A stretch of 49,735 bases of DNA from the NCBI RefSeq assembly GCF_900110265.1, contig NZ_FODB01000025.1, positions 1 through 49,735 of the forward strand, read 5' to 3'. Positions 36,180-44,060 of the stretch are shown here, piece after piece. The position numbers and the translations under genes are program-made. Numbering within the stretch: position 1 is the first letter of the stretch; each line of letters opens with the position of its first letter. The notes beneath the pieces were generated by a model. It saw nothing but the letters and a program-made list of their open reading frames with translations, was not told the origin of the DNA and ran no database searches. Source of the stretch: Vreelandella aquamarina. Lineage in GTDB: Bacteria > Pseudomonadota > Gammaproteobacteria > Pseudomonadales > Halomonadaceae.

Positions 36180-36649
36180 CCGGCGCCATTTGGAACCTCT
36201 TGCTTGGTTTGGCCTGGGTGCTGCTGAGCGGCGACTTCTCCGGGTTGAATTTGTTGGTGGGGATGATTTTTGGCTATATCGCGTTGCTGCTGATTGAGCC
36301 TCAAGTCGATGGGTTGAAAGGCTATCCTGCTCGTGTGCCGCGCTTCATCGGCTTTCTCGGTTTTTTCATCAAAGAGTTGGTTCAGGCCAACTTACGCGTG
36401 GCATTCGATATCCTGACGCCGCCTTGGCACATGCAGCCGGGGGTCATTGCCTTACCGCTGTCGGCACGCACCGAAATGGAGATCACCCTGGTGGCGAATT
36501 TGATTTCGCTCACACCGGGTACCCTGAGCCTAGACGTGTCCGATGACCGTAAAGTGTTGTATATCCATGCGATGTTCCTGGACGACGAAGAGGAGCTTCG
36601 ACGCAATTTGAAAGAGATGGAACACAGGGCACTGGAGTTATTTCGTTAA
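36176..36649 (+). CDS. mrpE: Na+/H+ antiporter subunit MrpE
   Basis: A 157-residue subunit with two to three N-terminal membrane helices and a cytoplasmic domain. The MnhE signature is EITLVANLISLTPGTLSLDV, followed by DDRKVLYIHAMFLDDEEELR. Its ATG overlaps the mrpD stop (ATGA). Confidence 0.95.
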   Translation: MTGAIWNLLLGLAWVLLSGDFSGLNLLVGMIFGYIALLLIEPQVDGLKGYPARVPRFIGFLGFFIKELVQANLRVAFDILTPPWHMQPGVIALPLSARTEMEITLVANLISLTPGTLSLDVSDDRKVLYIHAMFLDDEEELRRNLKEMEHRALELFR

Positions 36650-36918
36650 TGGAAACCGTGATTTTAATTAGTCAGGTGATCATGGGCTTGGCGCTCGTGC
36701 TGACCTTCGTTCGCGTGGTGCGCGGACCTAGTCTGCCAGATCGCGTAGTGGCCCTAGAACTGTTCTCGACGACGGTCGTGGGATTGGTCGGTGTGTATGC
36801 GATTCAATCGGGCGTCTCGAGCTTCTTGGACGCCGCGATCGTGATTGCGCTGATGGGCTTTTTAGCCGCCATTGGCTTTGCGCGCTTTTTAGAACGTGGA
36901 GGGCCGCGGGATGATTGA
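36649..36918 (+). CDS. mrpF: Na+/H+ antiporter subunit MrpF
   Basis: An 89-residue three-helix subunit: VILISQVIMGLALVLTFVRV, VVRGPSLPDRVVALELFSTT and FLDAAIVIALMGFLAAIGFA are all typical MrpF segments. Start shares a base with the mrpE stop (TAATG). Confidence 0.94.
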   Translation: METVILISQVIMGLALVLTFVRVVRGPSLPDRVVALELFSTTVVGLVGVYAIQSGVSSFLDAAIVIALMGFLAAIGFARFLERGGPRDD

Positions 36919-37315
36919 TGTAATTAAAGGGGCCATGCTGCTAACAGGGTCTAGTTTTATGCTGTTAGCCGCCGTTGGTTTACTTCGCTTGCCTGACTTG
37001 CTGACGCGTATGCACGCCACCACCAAGGCGGCGGCACTCGGGGTGATTTTAATCATGCTGGCATCGGCCATGCATTTTGCTGAAGTGGGCGTAGTGGCAC
37101 GCTCGTTTGCCATTATTGTGTTTATCTTAATCACTGCGCCGATTGCCGCCCACGTGATTGGGAGGGCCGGATACTTCGTGGGCTCAAGGCTGTGGAGCGG
37201 CACGGTGAAAGATGAATTGCGTCCTAACTACGACCCGCTTACCCATGAGCTTAAAAGCGGCATGGAAACCCAGGAAAACGCCAAGCGACACCCGCGTAAC
37301 ACCGACCCAGATTAG
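36911..37315 (+). CDS. mrpG: Na+/H+ antiporter subunit MrpG
   Basis: A 134-residue subunit with three helices: GSSFMLLAAVGLLRLPDLLT, RMHATTKAAALGVILIMLAS and RSFAIIVFILITAPIAAHVI match MrpG. The ATG at 36911 is chosen (GGAGGG nine bases upstream); a GTG at 36896 is in frame. A non-conserved acidic/basic tail follows. Last gene; terminator 30 bp later. Confidence 0.94.
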   Translation: MIDVIKGAMLLTGSSFMLLAAVGLLRLPDLLTRMHATTKAAALGVILIMLASAMHFAEVGVVARSFAIIVFILITAPIAAHVIGRAGYFVGSRLWSGTVKDELRPNYDPLTHELKSGMETQENAKRHPRNTDPD

Positions 37316-37343
37316 CGCGATGAGCACTACCAACGACTTCTTT

Positions 37344-37368
37344 AAGCCACCTCGTTGTGGCTTTTTTT
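37344..37368 (+). terminator. Rho-independent terminator of the mrp operon
   Basis: AAGCCAC / GTGGCTT with a 6-nt loop, then a T-run to 37368. Confidence 0.9.
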
Positions 37369-37420
37369 ATGCCTAAAAAACCCGAAATAGAGACGCTATT
37401 CTGAAAAACTGTTATGTCAA

Positions 37421-37448
37421 TTTATGTACAATAATTGTACTGTATAAG
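37421..37448 (+). promoter_or_regulatory. Candidate promoter with a 15-bp dyad in its spacer
   Basis: Perfect dyad GTACAAT-A-ATTGTAC (37426-37440), directly followed by a -10-like TATAAG (37443-37448); a weak -35 TTTATG overlaps its left edge. In the 367-bp gap between mrpG and the transglycosylase gene this is the only clear signal apart from the mrp terminator. The binding factor is unknown. Confidence 0.45.
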
Positions 37449-37682
37449 ATGTTTTGTCCATGTATTGCGGCGTGGCGTGGCAGCGACTCCGCGACCCACG
37501 CCAAGCTAGATATTTCAACGTATTAAAGCAAGCGGGCCATTACGACCCCAAAGGGCTTTACGTGGCATACTGGCTGCCAGCCCCTGTTCTCTGCCCTTCG
37601 GTTTAGCGGCCTAGGGGTGGTATCTCCCTCATTTCTGAGCCATCATCCAGCTCACGCCAAGGATTGCTGAGAGAAGAATGCT

Positions 37683-38975
37683 ATGCCGTTAATACCCGTG
37701 TCATTACCCGCCGTGTCGCTGAAACATAACAATTCGTTGAATACTCGCCGAGCCGCTGTATTCCCGTTGTTATTCGTTGCCGCTACGACGCTTGCTCTCC
37801 ACAGCCCTGCCACACACGCCAGCCCGCAACTAATGACCGAGGTAGATGCAGGAGCCGCTGAAGAGGTGCGCTATGCCAACTTCAATCAGTGGTTAAGCGA
37901 GTTTCGTCGCTATGCCGCCAACCAAGGGATTAGCGAAGCGACGCTAGCCTCCGCCTTTGATGGCCTGCGCTACCGCGAGCGGGTGATTGAATTAGACCGC
38001 TACCAGCCTGAGTTCGTGCGTGCCATTTGGCAGTATTTGGATAGTGCCGTGTCTACCGCGCGTATTACCAATGGTCAGGAGAAGTACGCGCAACACCGTG
38101 AAACAGCCCAGCAGATGCAGCAGCGCTATGGCGTACCAGCAGAAATCATCGTGGCCATCTGGGGCGTTGAGAGTAATTACGGCAGCAACTTTGGTGATTT
38201 CTCGACGCTAGAGTCCCTCGCCACGCTGGCCTATGATGGCCGTCGGCGAGACTTTGCTCGTGGGGAGCTGCTAGCAGCACTACGTATTATTGACCAGGGC
38301 GACATTGCCGCAGAGCAGATGAAAGGCTCTTGGGCGGGAGCGATGGGGCATACCCAGTTTATTCCCAGCAGCTTTGAGGCCTACGCGGTGGATGGCGATG
38401 GCGATGGTCGCCGCGATATTTGGGGTAGCATACCCGATGTGATGGCCTCTACCGCGAACTATCTGGCGCGGGCGGGCTGGCAGGCCGGGCAGCCGTGGGG
38501 TACCGAAGTTGTGCTGCCTACCTCCTTTGATTACGCCCAAACCGGCCGCAAGAGCAGCGCTGAGTGGGCCGCGCAAGGCGTGCGTGCGGTGAACGGTGAC
38601 CTGCCTTCCTTCGATAATGCAGCGGTGATTGTACCGGCCGGGGCGAATGGCCCCGCGTTTATCGTAGGTCCCAATTTCCGCGCTATCTTGCGTTACAACA
38701 ATGCCACTAGCTATGCGCTGGCGGTTGCCACGCTAGCCGACGCCATTGCTGGGCGAGAGGGCATTTCGCAAGCATGGCCACGCGATGAGGCACCTTTAAC
38801 CCGTGATGATGTCAGAACGCTCCAGCAGCGTTTGAACAACGCCGGTTACGCGGTAGGCACTGCCGACGGCATTATGGGGCCGAATACTCAGGCGGGGCTG
38901 CGTGCCTTCCAGCGCGACCAAGGCCTAGTGCCGGATGGCTTTGCTACTCAGTCGCTGTTAGAGCGGTTGCGCTAG
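37683..38975 (+). CDS. Lytic murein transglycosylase, MltB-like with peptidoglycan-binding domain
   Basis: A 430-residue periplasmic enzyme that cleaves the MurNAc-GlcNAc bond to give 1,6-anhydroMurNAc. A long N-region with a hydrophobic signal (22-46, cleavage near ATHA) comes first, then the catalytic domain with the glutamate E163 in WGVESNYGSN, AMGHTQFIPSSFEAYAVDGD, and WGSIPDVMASTANYLARAGW. The C-terminal 60 residues are a PG_binding_1 domain (LQQRLNNAGYAVGTADGIMG). No lipobox, so soluble periplasmic. Start ATG 37683 after GAGAGAAG. Confidence 0.92.
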   Translation: MPLIPVSLPAVSLKHNNSLNTRRAAVFPLLFVAATTLALHSPATHASPQLMTEVDAGAAEEVRYANFNQWLSEFRRYAANQGISEATLASAFDGLRYRERVIELDRYQPEFVRAIWQYLDSAVSTARITNGQEKYAQHRETAQQMQQRYGVPAEIIVAIWGVESNYGSNFGDFSTLESLATLAYDGRRRDFARGELLAALRIIDQGDIAAEQMKGSWAGAMGHTQFIPSSFEAYAVDGDGDGRRDIWGSIPDVMASTANYLARAGWQAGQPWGTEVVLPTSFDYAQTGRKSSAEWAAQGVRAVNGDLPSFDNAAVIVPAGANGPAFIVGPNFRAILRYNNATSYALAVATLADAIAGREGISQAWPRDEAPLTRDDVRTLQQRLNNAGYAVGTADGIMGPNTQAGLRAFQRDQGLVPDGFATQSLLERLR

Positions 38976-39046
38976 CTCAGGGCGCTTTCATCGCTGTTTG
39001 AATCTCTTTGATAGCTAGGCAAACTTCTCACCAAGGATGAGTCGCA

Positions 39047-39601
39047 ATGGGAAAAACATTTCTAGGGGTGTTGGGGGCGAGCGTATTGGCTGGTTCCCTG
39101 TTGGTCAGTGCTACCGCACAGGCTGAGGATAAGGTCTTCGGCTGGGTGGAAAATGCTTACATCGAGCCATGGGGGATTGCCGTCAAAGCCAAGCTGGACA
39201 GCGGGGCGTTGACCTCTTCTCTGGATGCCCGTGATATCGAGATGTTTGAAAAAGATGGCGAAGAGTGGGTGCGCTTTCGTTTGAAGCTGGAAGATCAAGA
39301 GAGCGGTGACACCTTTAGCGACCAAATCGAGCGTCCACTCTATCGCGAGCAAACCGTGCGCGGCGCTGGGGGTCGTGACGAGCGCCCGGTGGTGCTGATG
39401 GACGTGTGCATGGGGGATACCATCTACGAGGAGCAGTTTAGCCTGCGTGACCGAGAAGAGATGATTTACCCACTGCTGTTGGGGCGTCGTACTATCAGTC
39501 ACCTCGGCTTGTTGGATGTGCGCAATACCTTCCTGCAAGAACCCGAGTGTGGGGAGAATGCCACTTACGTTCCCCACGACCCGGAAGACGAGCAGTCGTA
39601 A
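39047..39601 (+). CDS. Periplasmic retropepsin-like (Zn_protease/RimB-type) protein
   Basis: A 184-residue protein with a Sec signal (1-26, cleaved after ATAQA) and a domain of the pfam05618 type often labelled ATP-dependent zinc protease: AVKAKLDSGALTSSLDA has the Asp-Ser-Gly (D51) of aspartic retropepsins, and ERPVVLMDVCMGDTIYEEQF with YPLLLGRRTISHLGLLDV follows. Related proteins often sit by rimK; here none is near and the protein is exported. The name zinc protease is doubtful. AAGGATGAG precedes the ATG. Confidence 0.85.
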   Translation: MGKTFLGVLGASVLAGSLLVSATAQAEDKVFGWVENAYIEPWGIAVKAKLDSGALTSSLDARDIEMFEKDGEEWVRFRLKLEDQESGDTFSDQIERPLYREQTVRGAGGRDERPVVLMDVCMGDTIYEEQFSLRDREEMIYPLLLGRRTISHLGLLDVRNTFLQEPECGENATYVPHDPEDEQS

Positions 39602-39613
39602 CTTCCATCCAAC

Positions 39614-40324
39614 CTAGAACAGCCGTGACAGCAGCGCGGTGACGGCTGTTTCTACCCGCAGGATACGAGGGCCTAGGTGCATTCCCTCGCAGCCTGCCGT
39701 CAGTAGCTGCTCCACTTCCCACGGGATAAAACCGCCTTCGGGCCCTACCAGTAATAGCGTTGGCTCATCAATACCGCGCGGGCAGGCATTCTCCATGCCT
39801 GGGTGGGCAACCAATCCTCTTCGTTCTGTTAGAAGTGCCGGTAGCTGCTCTTCCATAAAAGGACGAAACCCTTTGCAGAGCGTCACGTTAGGCAGTTGAG
39901 TATCCCGCGCTTGTTCTAGCCCAAGTATCAAATGCTGATGAATTTTTTCTGGCCGCAGTTCTGGCGACTGCCAGTAACTCTTTTCAACCCGCTTGGTGTG
40001 CAGCAGGGTAATCTCTTTGACTCCTAACGCCGTGACGTGCTCAAGCGTGCGTGCCAGCATACGCGGGCGCGGCAGCGCCAGGACAAGATGAACGGGCAGG
40101 GCAGGCGGCGGCGGTTCGTTGATATCTTCCAGCGCAAACAGAGCCTGCGTTTTGTTGAGCTCCGTTAGCGTGGCCTTACCCATAGCGCCGCCTTGAATAC
40201 CCACGGTTAAGCGATCGCCTTCGTTAGCGCGGTGTACTTCATGCAGATGGGTCAGGCGGCGCGCATCGGTAATACGAGCGTGGTGACCATCGACCTCGCT
40301 CGGGTCTAGCAGTATCAAATTCAT
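39614..40324 (-). CDS. rsmE: 16S rRNA (uracil-1498-N3)-methyltransferase RsmE
   Basis: A 236-residue SPOUT methyltransferase that methylates U1498 of 16S rRNA. N-terminal PUA-like domain (HHARITDARRLTHLHEVHRA), then ARTLEHVTALGVKEITLLHT, YWQSPELRPEKIHQHLILGL and the knot LLVGPEGGFIPWEVEQLLTA with LGPRILRVETAVTALLSRL. The ATG at 40322-40324 has a poor ribosome site; an IscB element ends just upstream and may have changed its promoter region. Confidence 0.94.
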   Translation of the reverse strand: MNLILLDPSEVDGHHARITDARRLTHLHEVHRANEGDRLTVGIQGGAMGKATLTELNKTQALFALEDINEPPPPALPVHLVLALPRPRMLARTLEHVTALGVKEITLLHTKRVEKSYWQSPELRPEKIHQHLILGLEQARDTQLPNVTLCKGFRPFMEEQLPALLTERRGLVAHPGMENACPRGIDEPTLLLVGPEGGFIPWEVEQLLTAGCEGMHLGPRILRVETAVTALLSRLF

Positions 40325-40342
40325 CTGATTTTGCGCGGGATA

Positions 40343-40391
40343 CCCGGTACTTTTAGTGCCGGGAGGAATAGCGCGTCGCCCGCAGGGCGAC
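40343..40391 (-). repeat. Right-end hairpins of the IscB element / iscB terminator region
   Basis: Two hairpins lie between the iscB stop (40396) and the rsmE start: GTCGCCC-GCA-GGGCGAC (40375-40391, perfect) and CCCGGTAC-TTTTA-GTGCCGGG (40343-40363, one T-G pair). Subterminal hairpins with small loops are the recognition sites of IS200/IS605-type single-strand transposition, so this may be the element's right end. One may instead act as the iscB terminator. Confidence 0.5.
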
Positions 40392-40395
40392 TGGG

Positions 40396-41766
40396 TTACG
40401 CCACCGCCTGTCCCGCTCCTCCTGTTAGGTTGGTGAAGGGTGTGATGTAATAGCCGTAGCCATCACCGCGTTGAATCACGGTGCAGTATTTGTGCGAGAT
40501 GCCTTGCACGGCCCCCTGTTCGGTCTGAATGTTGAAACTGCCGGTTTTGCGTATCGCGACACGCCCCGTATGGGTACCGGCCTTCTTACCGGTGGGTACT
40601 ATCGCACGCACCATGTCGCCGGTTTGAAAGCCGTGCACCTGCTTCTGCCGCATTAGATAGCCACGCGGAAACCCGTGTTTCGTTAAGCGCGTGCGCTGGT
40701 AGCTGCCGCGCCCCATCGCCTTGATCGTCAGTGTCGGCACTGTCCAGTCATGCAGCTTACCAAAAGCTCCGACACAAGCGGCGTCCAGGGCATGCGTCTT
40801 GGGGATGTTGAGGCGCTGTCGGTTGTATTTGGTGCGGCCACCGCTGCTCACGGCGACCGGTAAATCCGTGGTTTTGAGCGCGGAGAACAGCGCCCAGCGG
40901 GTCGCATTGACCGCACTGGCATCGCGCATCGGTTGCTTGAGCTGGCGCTGCACACGTTCCAGCTGTGCGTCAGCTGATAAGCCGTTAGCCTTGAGGCGCT
41001 TTTTCAGGCCTTTGTTGGTGGCGAAAAAATCGGTCAGTGTCTGGCTATCTTTCTCGGCATTACAGGGATGGCAACTCAGCGTCAAATTGCTGACACGATT
41101 CGAGCCGCCGCGTGAGCGCGGCACCACATGCTCGATCTCCAGCGGCGTGTCGCCGGTGCCACAGTAGGCACACTCACGCCCCCACTTTTCCAGCAGGTAC
41201 TCGCGTACTTCGTAGCCCAGCAAGGTGCCTTGCTGGTACTCCACGCCGCTGATCTCTGGGTTATCCAGCTTCTGCGTATCAAAGCGCACTAACTCTTGGC
41301 TGATGGCTGTTACAGGAGCCAAACGACTCAACCGGTTCACCCAGGCCATGACGGTATCGACGCGATGCTGCAGCGACGGTGCCAGCCAGCCCTTAGGTTT
41401 GATGCGATTATTGAAGCGCGGGGCGCGGTAGCGCAGGTTGGCACTGCAGCGGCGACGCCGAAAGGCGGCGCGTTGCTGTAATGCCTTTTTGATCTGAAAG
41501 CCGCGATGGATCAGTTCAAACAGGCACAGTACATGCCGCTGCTGACTGTCCGGTTCGCGCATCAGCGCCAGCCCGGTCGTTTTGCTGCCAGGGTCGATGC
41601 CCAGGCGAAGCGGTTGCGTCTCGCCACTGACGCGATCCTTGAGCCGAATCGTGAACGGGTAACGCTTATGCACCACGGCACGACCACGCGCCAGCAGCAA
41701 CCGAGCGCGTTTTTCACTGCACGGCATCAGTGGCCGCTTGTGTTTGTCCAGTACGAAAACCGCCAT
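40396..41766 (-). CDS. iscB: IscB, RNA-guided nuclease (OMEGA system, Cas9 ancestor family)
   Basis: A 456-residue protein with full IscB layout: PLMP domain (the literal PLMP at 12-15), RuvC-I LGIDPGSKTTGLAL with D58, arginine-rich bridge helix (about 95-120, FRRRR and LRYRAPRFNNR), RuvC-II SQELVRFDTQ with E158, HNH domain with zinc cysteines 199, 202, 232, 235 and catalytic H213 in EIEHVVPRSRGGSN, RuvC-III KTHALDAACVG with H325 and D328, and a basic C-terminal region (RTRLTKHGFPRGY) expected to read the target-adjacent motif. All catalytic residues are present. TAGGAGG lies seven bases before the ATG. The omega-RNA candidate is directly upstream. No transposase accompanies it. Confidence 0.95.
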   Translation of the reverse strand: MAVFVLDKHKRPLMPCSEKRARLLLARGRAVVHKRYPFTIRLKDRVSGETQPLRLGIDPGSKTTGLALMREPDSQQRHVLCLFELIHRGFQIKKALQQRAAFRRRRCSANLRYRAPRFNNRIKPKGWLAPSLQHRVDTVMAWVNRLSRLAPVTAISQELVRFDTQKLDNPEISGVEYQQGTLLGYEVREYLLEKWGRECAYCGTGDTPLEIEHVVPRSRGGSNRVSNLTLSCHPCNAEKDSQTLTDFFATNKGLKKRLKANGLSADAQLERVQRQLKQPMRDASAVNATRWALFSALKTTDLPVAVSSGGRTKYNRQRLNIPKTHALDAACVGAFGKLHDWTVPTLTIKAMGRGSYQRTRLTKHGFPRGYLMRQKQVHGFQTGDMVRAIVPTGKKAGTHTGRVAIRKTGSFNIQTEQGAVQGISHKYCTVIQRGDGYGYYITPFTNLTGGAGQAVA

Positions 41767-42084
41767 GCGATTTCCTCCTAATCCATGCCCTTACGGGCCT
41801 GGTGTCGCGGGGCTTGCGCCCCGTCTCCCCTCGGGAATGTCGATAACCGGCTCCTGCCTTGTGGCAGCGGTCAAGACCTTCGGCGTTTTACCTTTCGCCC
41901 GGGCGGCGTACCGCAGCATGATCTTGACCTTTCAGAGCCACGGACTGAGGAAGCATCCGTGGGTGAGTCTTGGCGACCTGTTATCAACGTAGCGGCTGTA
42001 CCGCCCGCTTACCCTGGTCAACTAGGCTTGCTTTCACAAGCTCCCGCCTTCAGGCGGGGGTAGTTGACAGGAAAGGCGTACTTA
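41767..42084 (-). ncRNA. Omega-RNA (HEARO-type) of IscB with 16-nt guide
   Basis: A 300-bp non-coding, GC-rich, hairpin-dense stretch 5' of iscB. From its 5' end on the minus strand: possible guide TAAGTACGCCTTTCCT (42084-42069); a closing stem TAGTTGAC/GTCAACTA (42061-42068 with 42017-42024) holding two hairpins, CCCGCC-TTCA-GGCGGG (42043-42058) and GCTTG-N6-CAAGC (42026-42041); CCACGGA/TCCGTGG (41938-41962); TCAAGA/TCTTGA (41871-41928); CTGCC-TTGT-GGCAG (41854-41867); CGGGGC-TTGC-GCCCCG (41808-41823); GCCC-TTAC-GGGC (41787-41798). The position and three-way-junction start match HEARO RNAs. The guide length is taken from characterised IscB systems. Stem letters are as read on the plus strand. 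Confidence 0.82.
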
Positions 42085-42183
42085 ACAGCACTAATCCGCT
42101 AAGCTGGCTTGCATGGGCGCGTGTTGCAGGCACAATAGCAGCAACGGCGACAAAAGCCTCTATCGTGTTTAAGGAGATGCGCT

Positions 42184-42648
42184 GTGCGCGTAATTCGCAA
42201 ATATGCCAACCGCAGGTTGTACGATACTCAGCAGAGTCGTTATGTCACTCTTGAAGACTTGCGGCGTTTAATCATTGAAGAAGAGCCGTTTCGCGTTGAA
42301 GACGCGAAAAGTGGCGAAGATCTGACGCGCACCATTTTGCTATCGATCATTATCGAACAGGAGCAGGCGGATAGTGAAGCCGAAGTGTTCTCGAACGACC
42401 TGCTGGCCCAGTTGATCCGTGTGTACGATATGTCCTCACCGCTGCCGCTGGCGCGTTATTTGGAGCAGGGCACCCAACTGATGCTGGAGCAGCAAAAGCG
42501 CATGCAGACCCAGTGGCAGCAGGCGATGCGCCACTCACCCATTGAGTTTATGCGTGAACTGGCCGAAGAGAATATGCGTTTCTGGCAAAATGCGCTGAAC
42601 CAGCCTACCCAGACGGATGACGACGATAAAACGGACAAAAACTCCTAA
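42184..42648 (+). CDS. phaR: Polyhydroxyalkanoate synthesis regulator PhaR
   Basis: A 154-residue repressor. The N-terminal PHB/PHA accumulation DNA-binding domain (VIRKYANRRLYDTQQSRYVT, LEDLRRLIIEEEPFRVEDAK) comes first, followed by the regulatory domain (LSIIIEQEQADSEAEVFSND) and a Gln/Met-rich helix. PhaR binds PHA granules and represses phasin genes; the polymer is a usual reserve in halomonads. GTG start with AAGGAG upstream. No pha synthase genes are in the window. Confidence 0.93.
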   Translation: MRVIRKYANRRLYDTQQSRYVTLEDLRRLIIEEEPFRVEDAKSGEDLTRTILLSIIIEQEQADSEAEVFSNDLLAQLIRVYDMSSPLPLARYLEQGTQLMLEQQKRMQTQWQQAMRHSPIEFMRELAEENMRFWQNALNQPTQTDDDDKTDKNS

Positions 42649-42726
42649 TCCCCCTTTAGGCCACGTTAGGGACGCGTTGTGGCATAATGCGCCCCAACGA
42701 CGCTCTCCCGTTTGAGAAGGATACCC

Positions 42727-44013
42727 ATGAAAGTTTTGATGATCGGTGGCGGTGGCCGCGAACATGCCCTTGCTTGGAAACTTGCCCAATCCAATGATGT
42801 CGAGCAAGTGTTTGTGGCACCTGGCAACGCAGGGACCGCCACAGAACCTAAGCTGACCAATATCGCTATCGGCGCAACCGACCTGGATGCCTTGGTGGCG
42901 TTTGCCCAGCAAGAGCAGATTGCGCTAACCGTGGTGGGCCCAGAAGCTCCGCTGGTGGAAGGCGTAGCGGATCGGTTCCAAGCCGCTGGTTTGACTATCT
43001 TTGGCCCCAGCCAGCGCGCGGCACAGTTGGAAGGCTCCAAATCGTTCACCAAAGACTTTCTGGCCCGCCATCACATTCCCACCGCCGATTACCAAACCTT
43101 TACCGCTGTTGAGCCAGCATTGGCGTATTTAGCTGATATGGGCGCGCCCATCGTCATCAAAGCGGACGGTTTGGCGGCAGGTAAAGGCGTGATTGTCGCC
43201 ATGAGCGAAGCGGAAGCCGAAGCGGCGATCCGCGATATGCTTGAAGCCAACGCCTTTGGTGACGCTGGCGCGCGAGTCGTCATCGAAGAGTTTTTGGAAG
43301 GTGAAGAAGCCAGCTTTATCGTGATGGTGGATGGCGAAAACGTCGTGCCCATGGCCACCAGCCAAGACCATAAGCGTGCCTACGATGGTGACACCGGCCC
43401 CAATACCGGCGGTATGGGAGCCTACTCTCCGGCACCGGTAGTGACACCGGAAGTAGATGCGCGGATTATGGAGCAAGTGATTTTGCCCACCGTGCGTGGC
43501 ATGGCGGAAGAGGGCAACGCTTACACCGGCTTCTTGTATGCGGGGCTAATGATTGACCCGCAAGGCAACCCCAAAGTAATCGAGTACAACTGCCGTTTTG
43601 GTGACCCGGAAACCCAGCCGATTATGATGCGCCTTACCTCCGATTTAGCGGCGCTCTGTTTAGCAGGTGCCAAGGGCGAACTGGCAGACAAGCAGTGCGA
43701 GTGGGATAGCCGCGCAGCGGTGGGCGTGGTGTTGGCGGCAGGTGGCTACCCCGGCAGCTACCGCAAAGGTGACGTGATTCACGGCCTAGCCGATGCCGAG
43801 CAGGCGCAGTGCAAAGTCTTCCATGCAGGGACGGCGCAAAACGCAGAGGGTGATATCACCACTGCTGGCGGTCGCGTGCTGTGTGTGACCGCCCTGGGCG
43901 ATAGCGTCTCAGCTGCCCAGCAGCAGGCGTACCAAGGGGTTAAAGCGATTCACTGGGATGGCGTTGAGTTCCGTCGTGATATCGCTTTCCGTGCCATCGC
44001 GCGCGAGCAGTAA
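42727..44013 (+). CDS. purD: Phosphoribosylamine-glycine ligase (GARS)
   Basis: A 428-residue ATP-grasp enzyme of purine synthesis joining phosphoribosylamine and glycine. Seen: VLMIGGGGREHALAWKLAQS, VVGPEAPLVEGVADRF, APIVIKADGLAAGKGVIVAM, TGPNTGGMGAYSPAPVVTPE, and FGDPETQPIMMRLTSDL. The ATG at 42727 follows AGAAGGA by about six bases; the upstream TTG at 42712 is unlikely. A -10-like CATAAT (42682-42687) lies in front. purH is not adjacent. Confidence 0.97.
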   Translation: MKVLMIGGGGREHALAWKLAQSNDVEQVFVAPGNAGTATEPKLTNIAIGATDLDALVAFAQQEQIALTVVGPEAPLVEGVADRFQAAGLTIFGPSQRAAQLEGSKSFTKDFLARHHIPTADYQTFTAVEPALAYLADMGAPIVIKADGLAAGKGVIVAMSEAEAEAAIRDMLEANAFGDAGARVVIEEFLEGEEASFIVMVDGENVVPMATSQDHKRAYDGDTGPNTGGMGAYSPAPVVTPEVDARIMEQVILPTVRGMAEEGNAYTGFLYAGLMIDPQGNPKVIEYNCRFGDPETQPIMMRLTSDLAALCLAGAKGELADKQCEWDSRAAVGVVLAAGGYPGSYRKGDVIHGLADAEQAQCKVFHAGTAQNAEGDITTAGGRVLCVTALGDSVSAAQQQAYQGVKAIHWDGVEFRRDIAFRAIAREQ

Positions 44014-44060
44014 TTACCGGCCTGTTAAGGTCAAACCGTCACCCAGCAAGGAGTTGAACT

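Larger units (their letters stand above)
40341..42068 (-). mobile_element. Transposase-less IscB element (IS200/IS605-like relic)
   Basis: The unit is omega-RNA scaffold plus iscB plus right-end hairpins, inserted between rsmE and phaR. No tnpA is present, as is common for iscB loci. The left boundary is set by the TAGTTGAC stem at 42068; the right one lies in 40325-40395. Boundaries are inferred, not proven by an empty site. Confidence 0.6.

Noticed and set aside
40396..41766. Reading the RuvC/HNH protein as Cas9 or a homing endonuclease
   Set aside because: At 456 residues it lacks a REC lobe, and it has a PLMP domain and upstream omega-RNA, which define IscB.
41767..42063. Short plus-strand ORFs opposite the omega-RNA
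   Set aside because: They cover hairpins, have no ribosome sites and do not resemble proteins.
13140..42672. Shared 13-mer GCCACGTTAGGGA at 13140-13152 and 42660-42672
   Set aside because: A 13-base match between two places in 50 kb is expected by chance; flanks differ.
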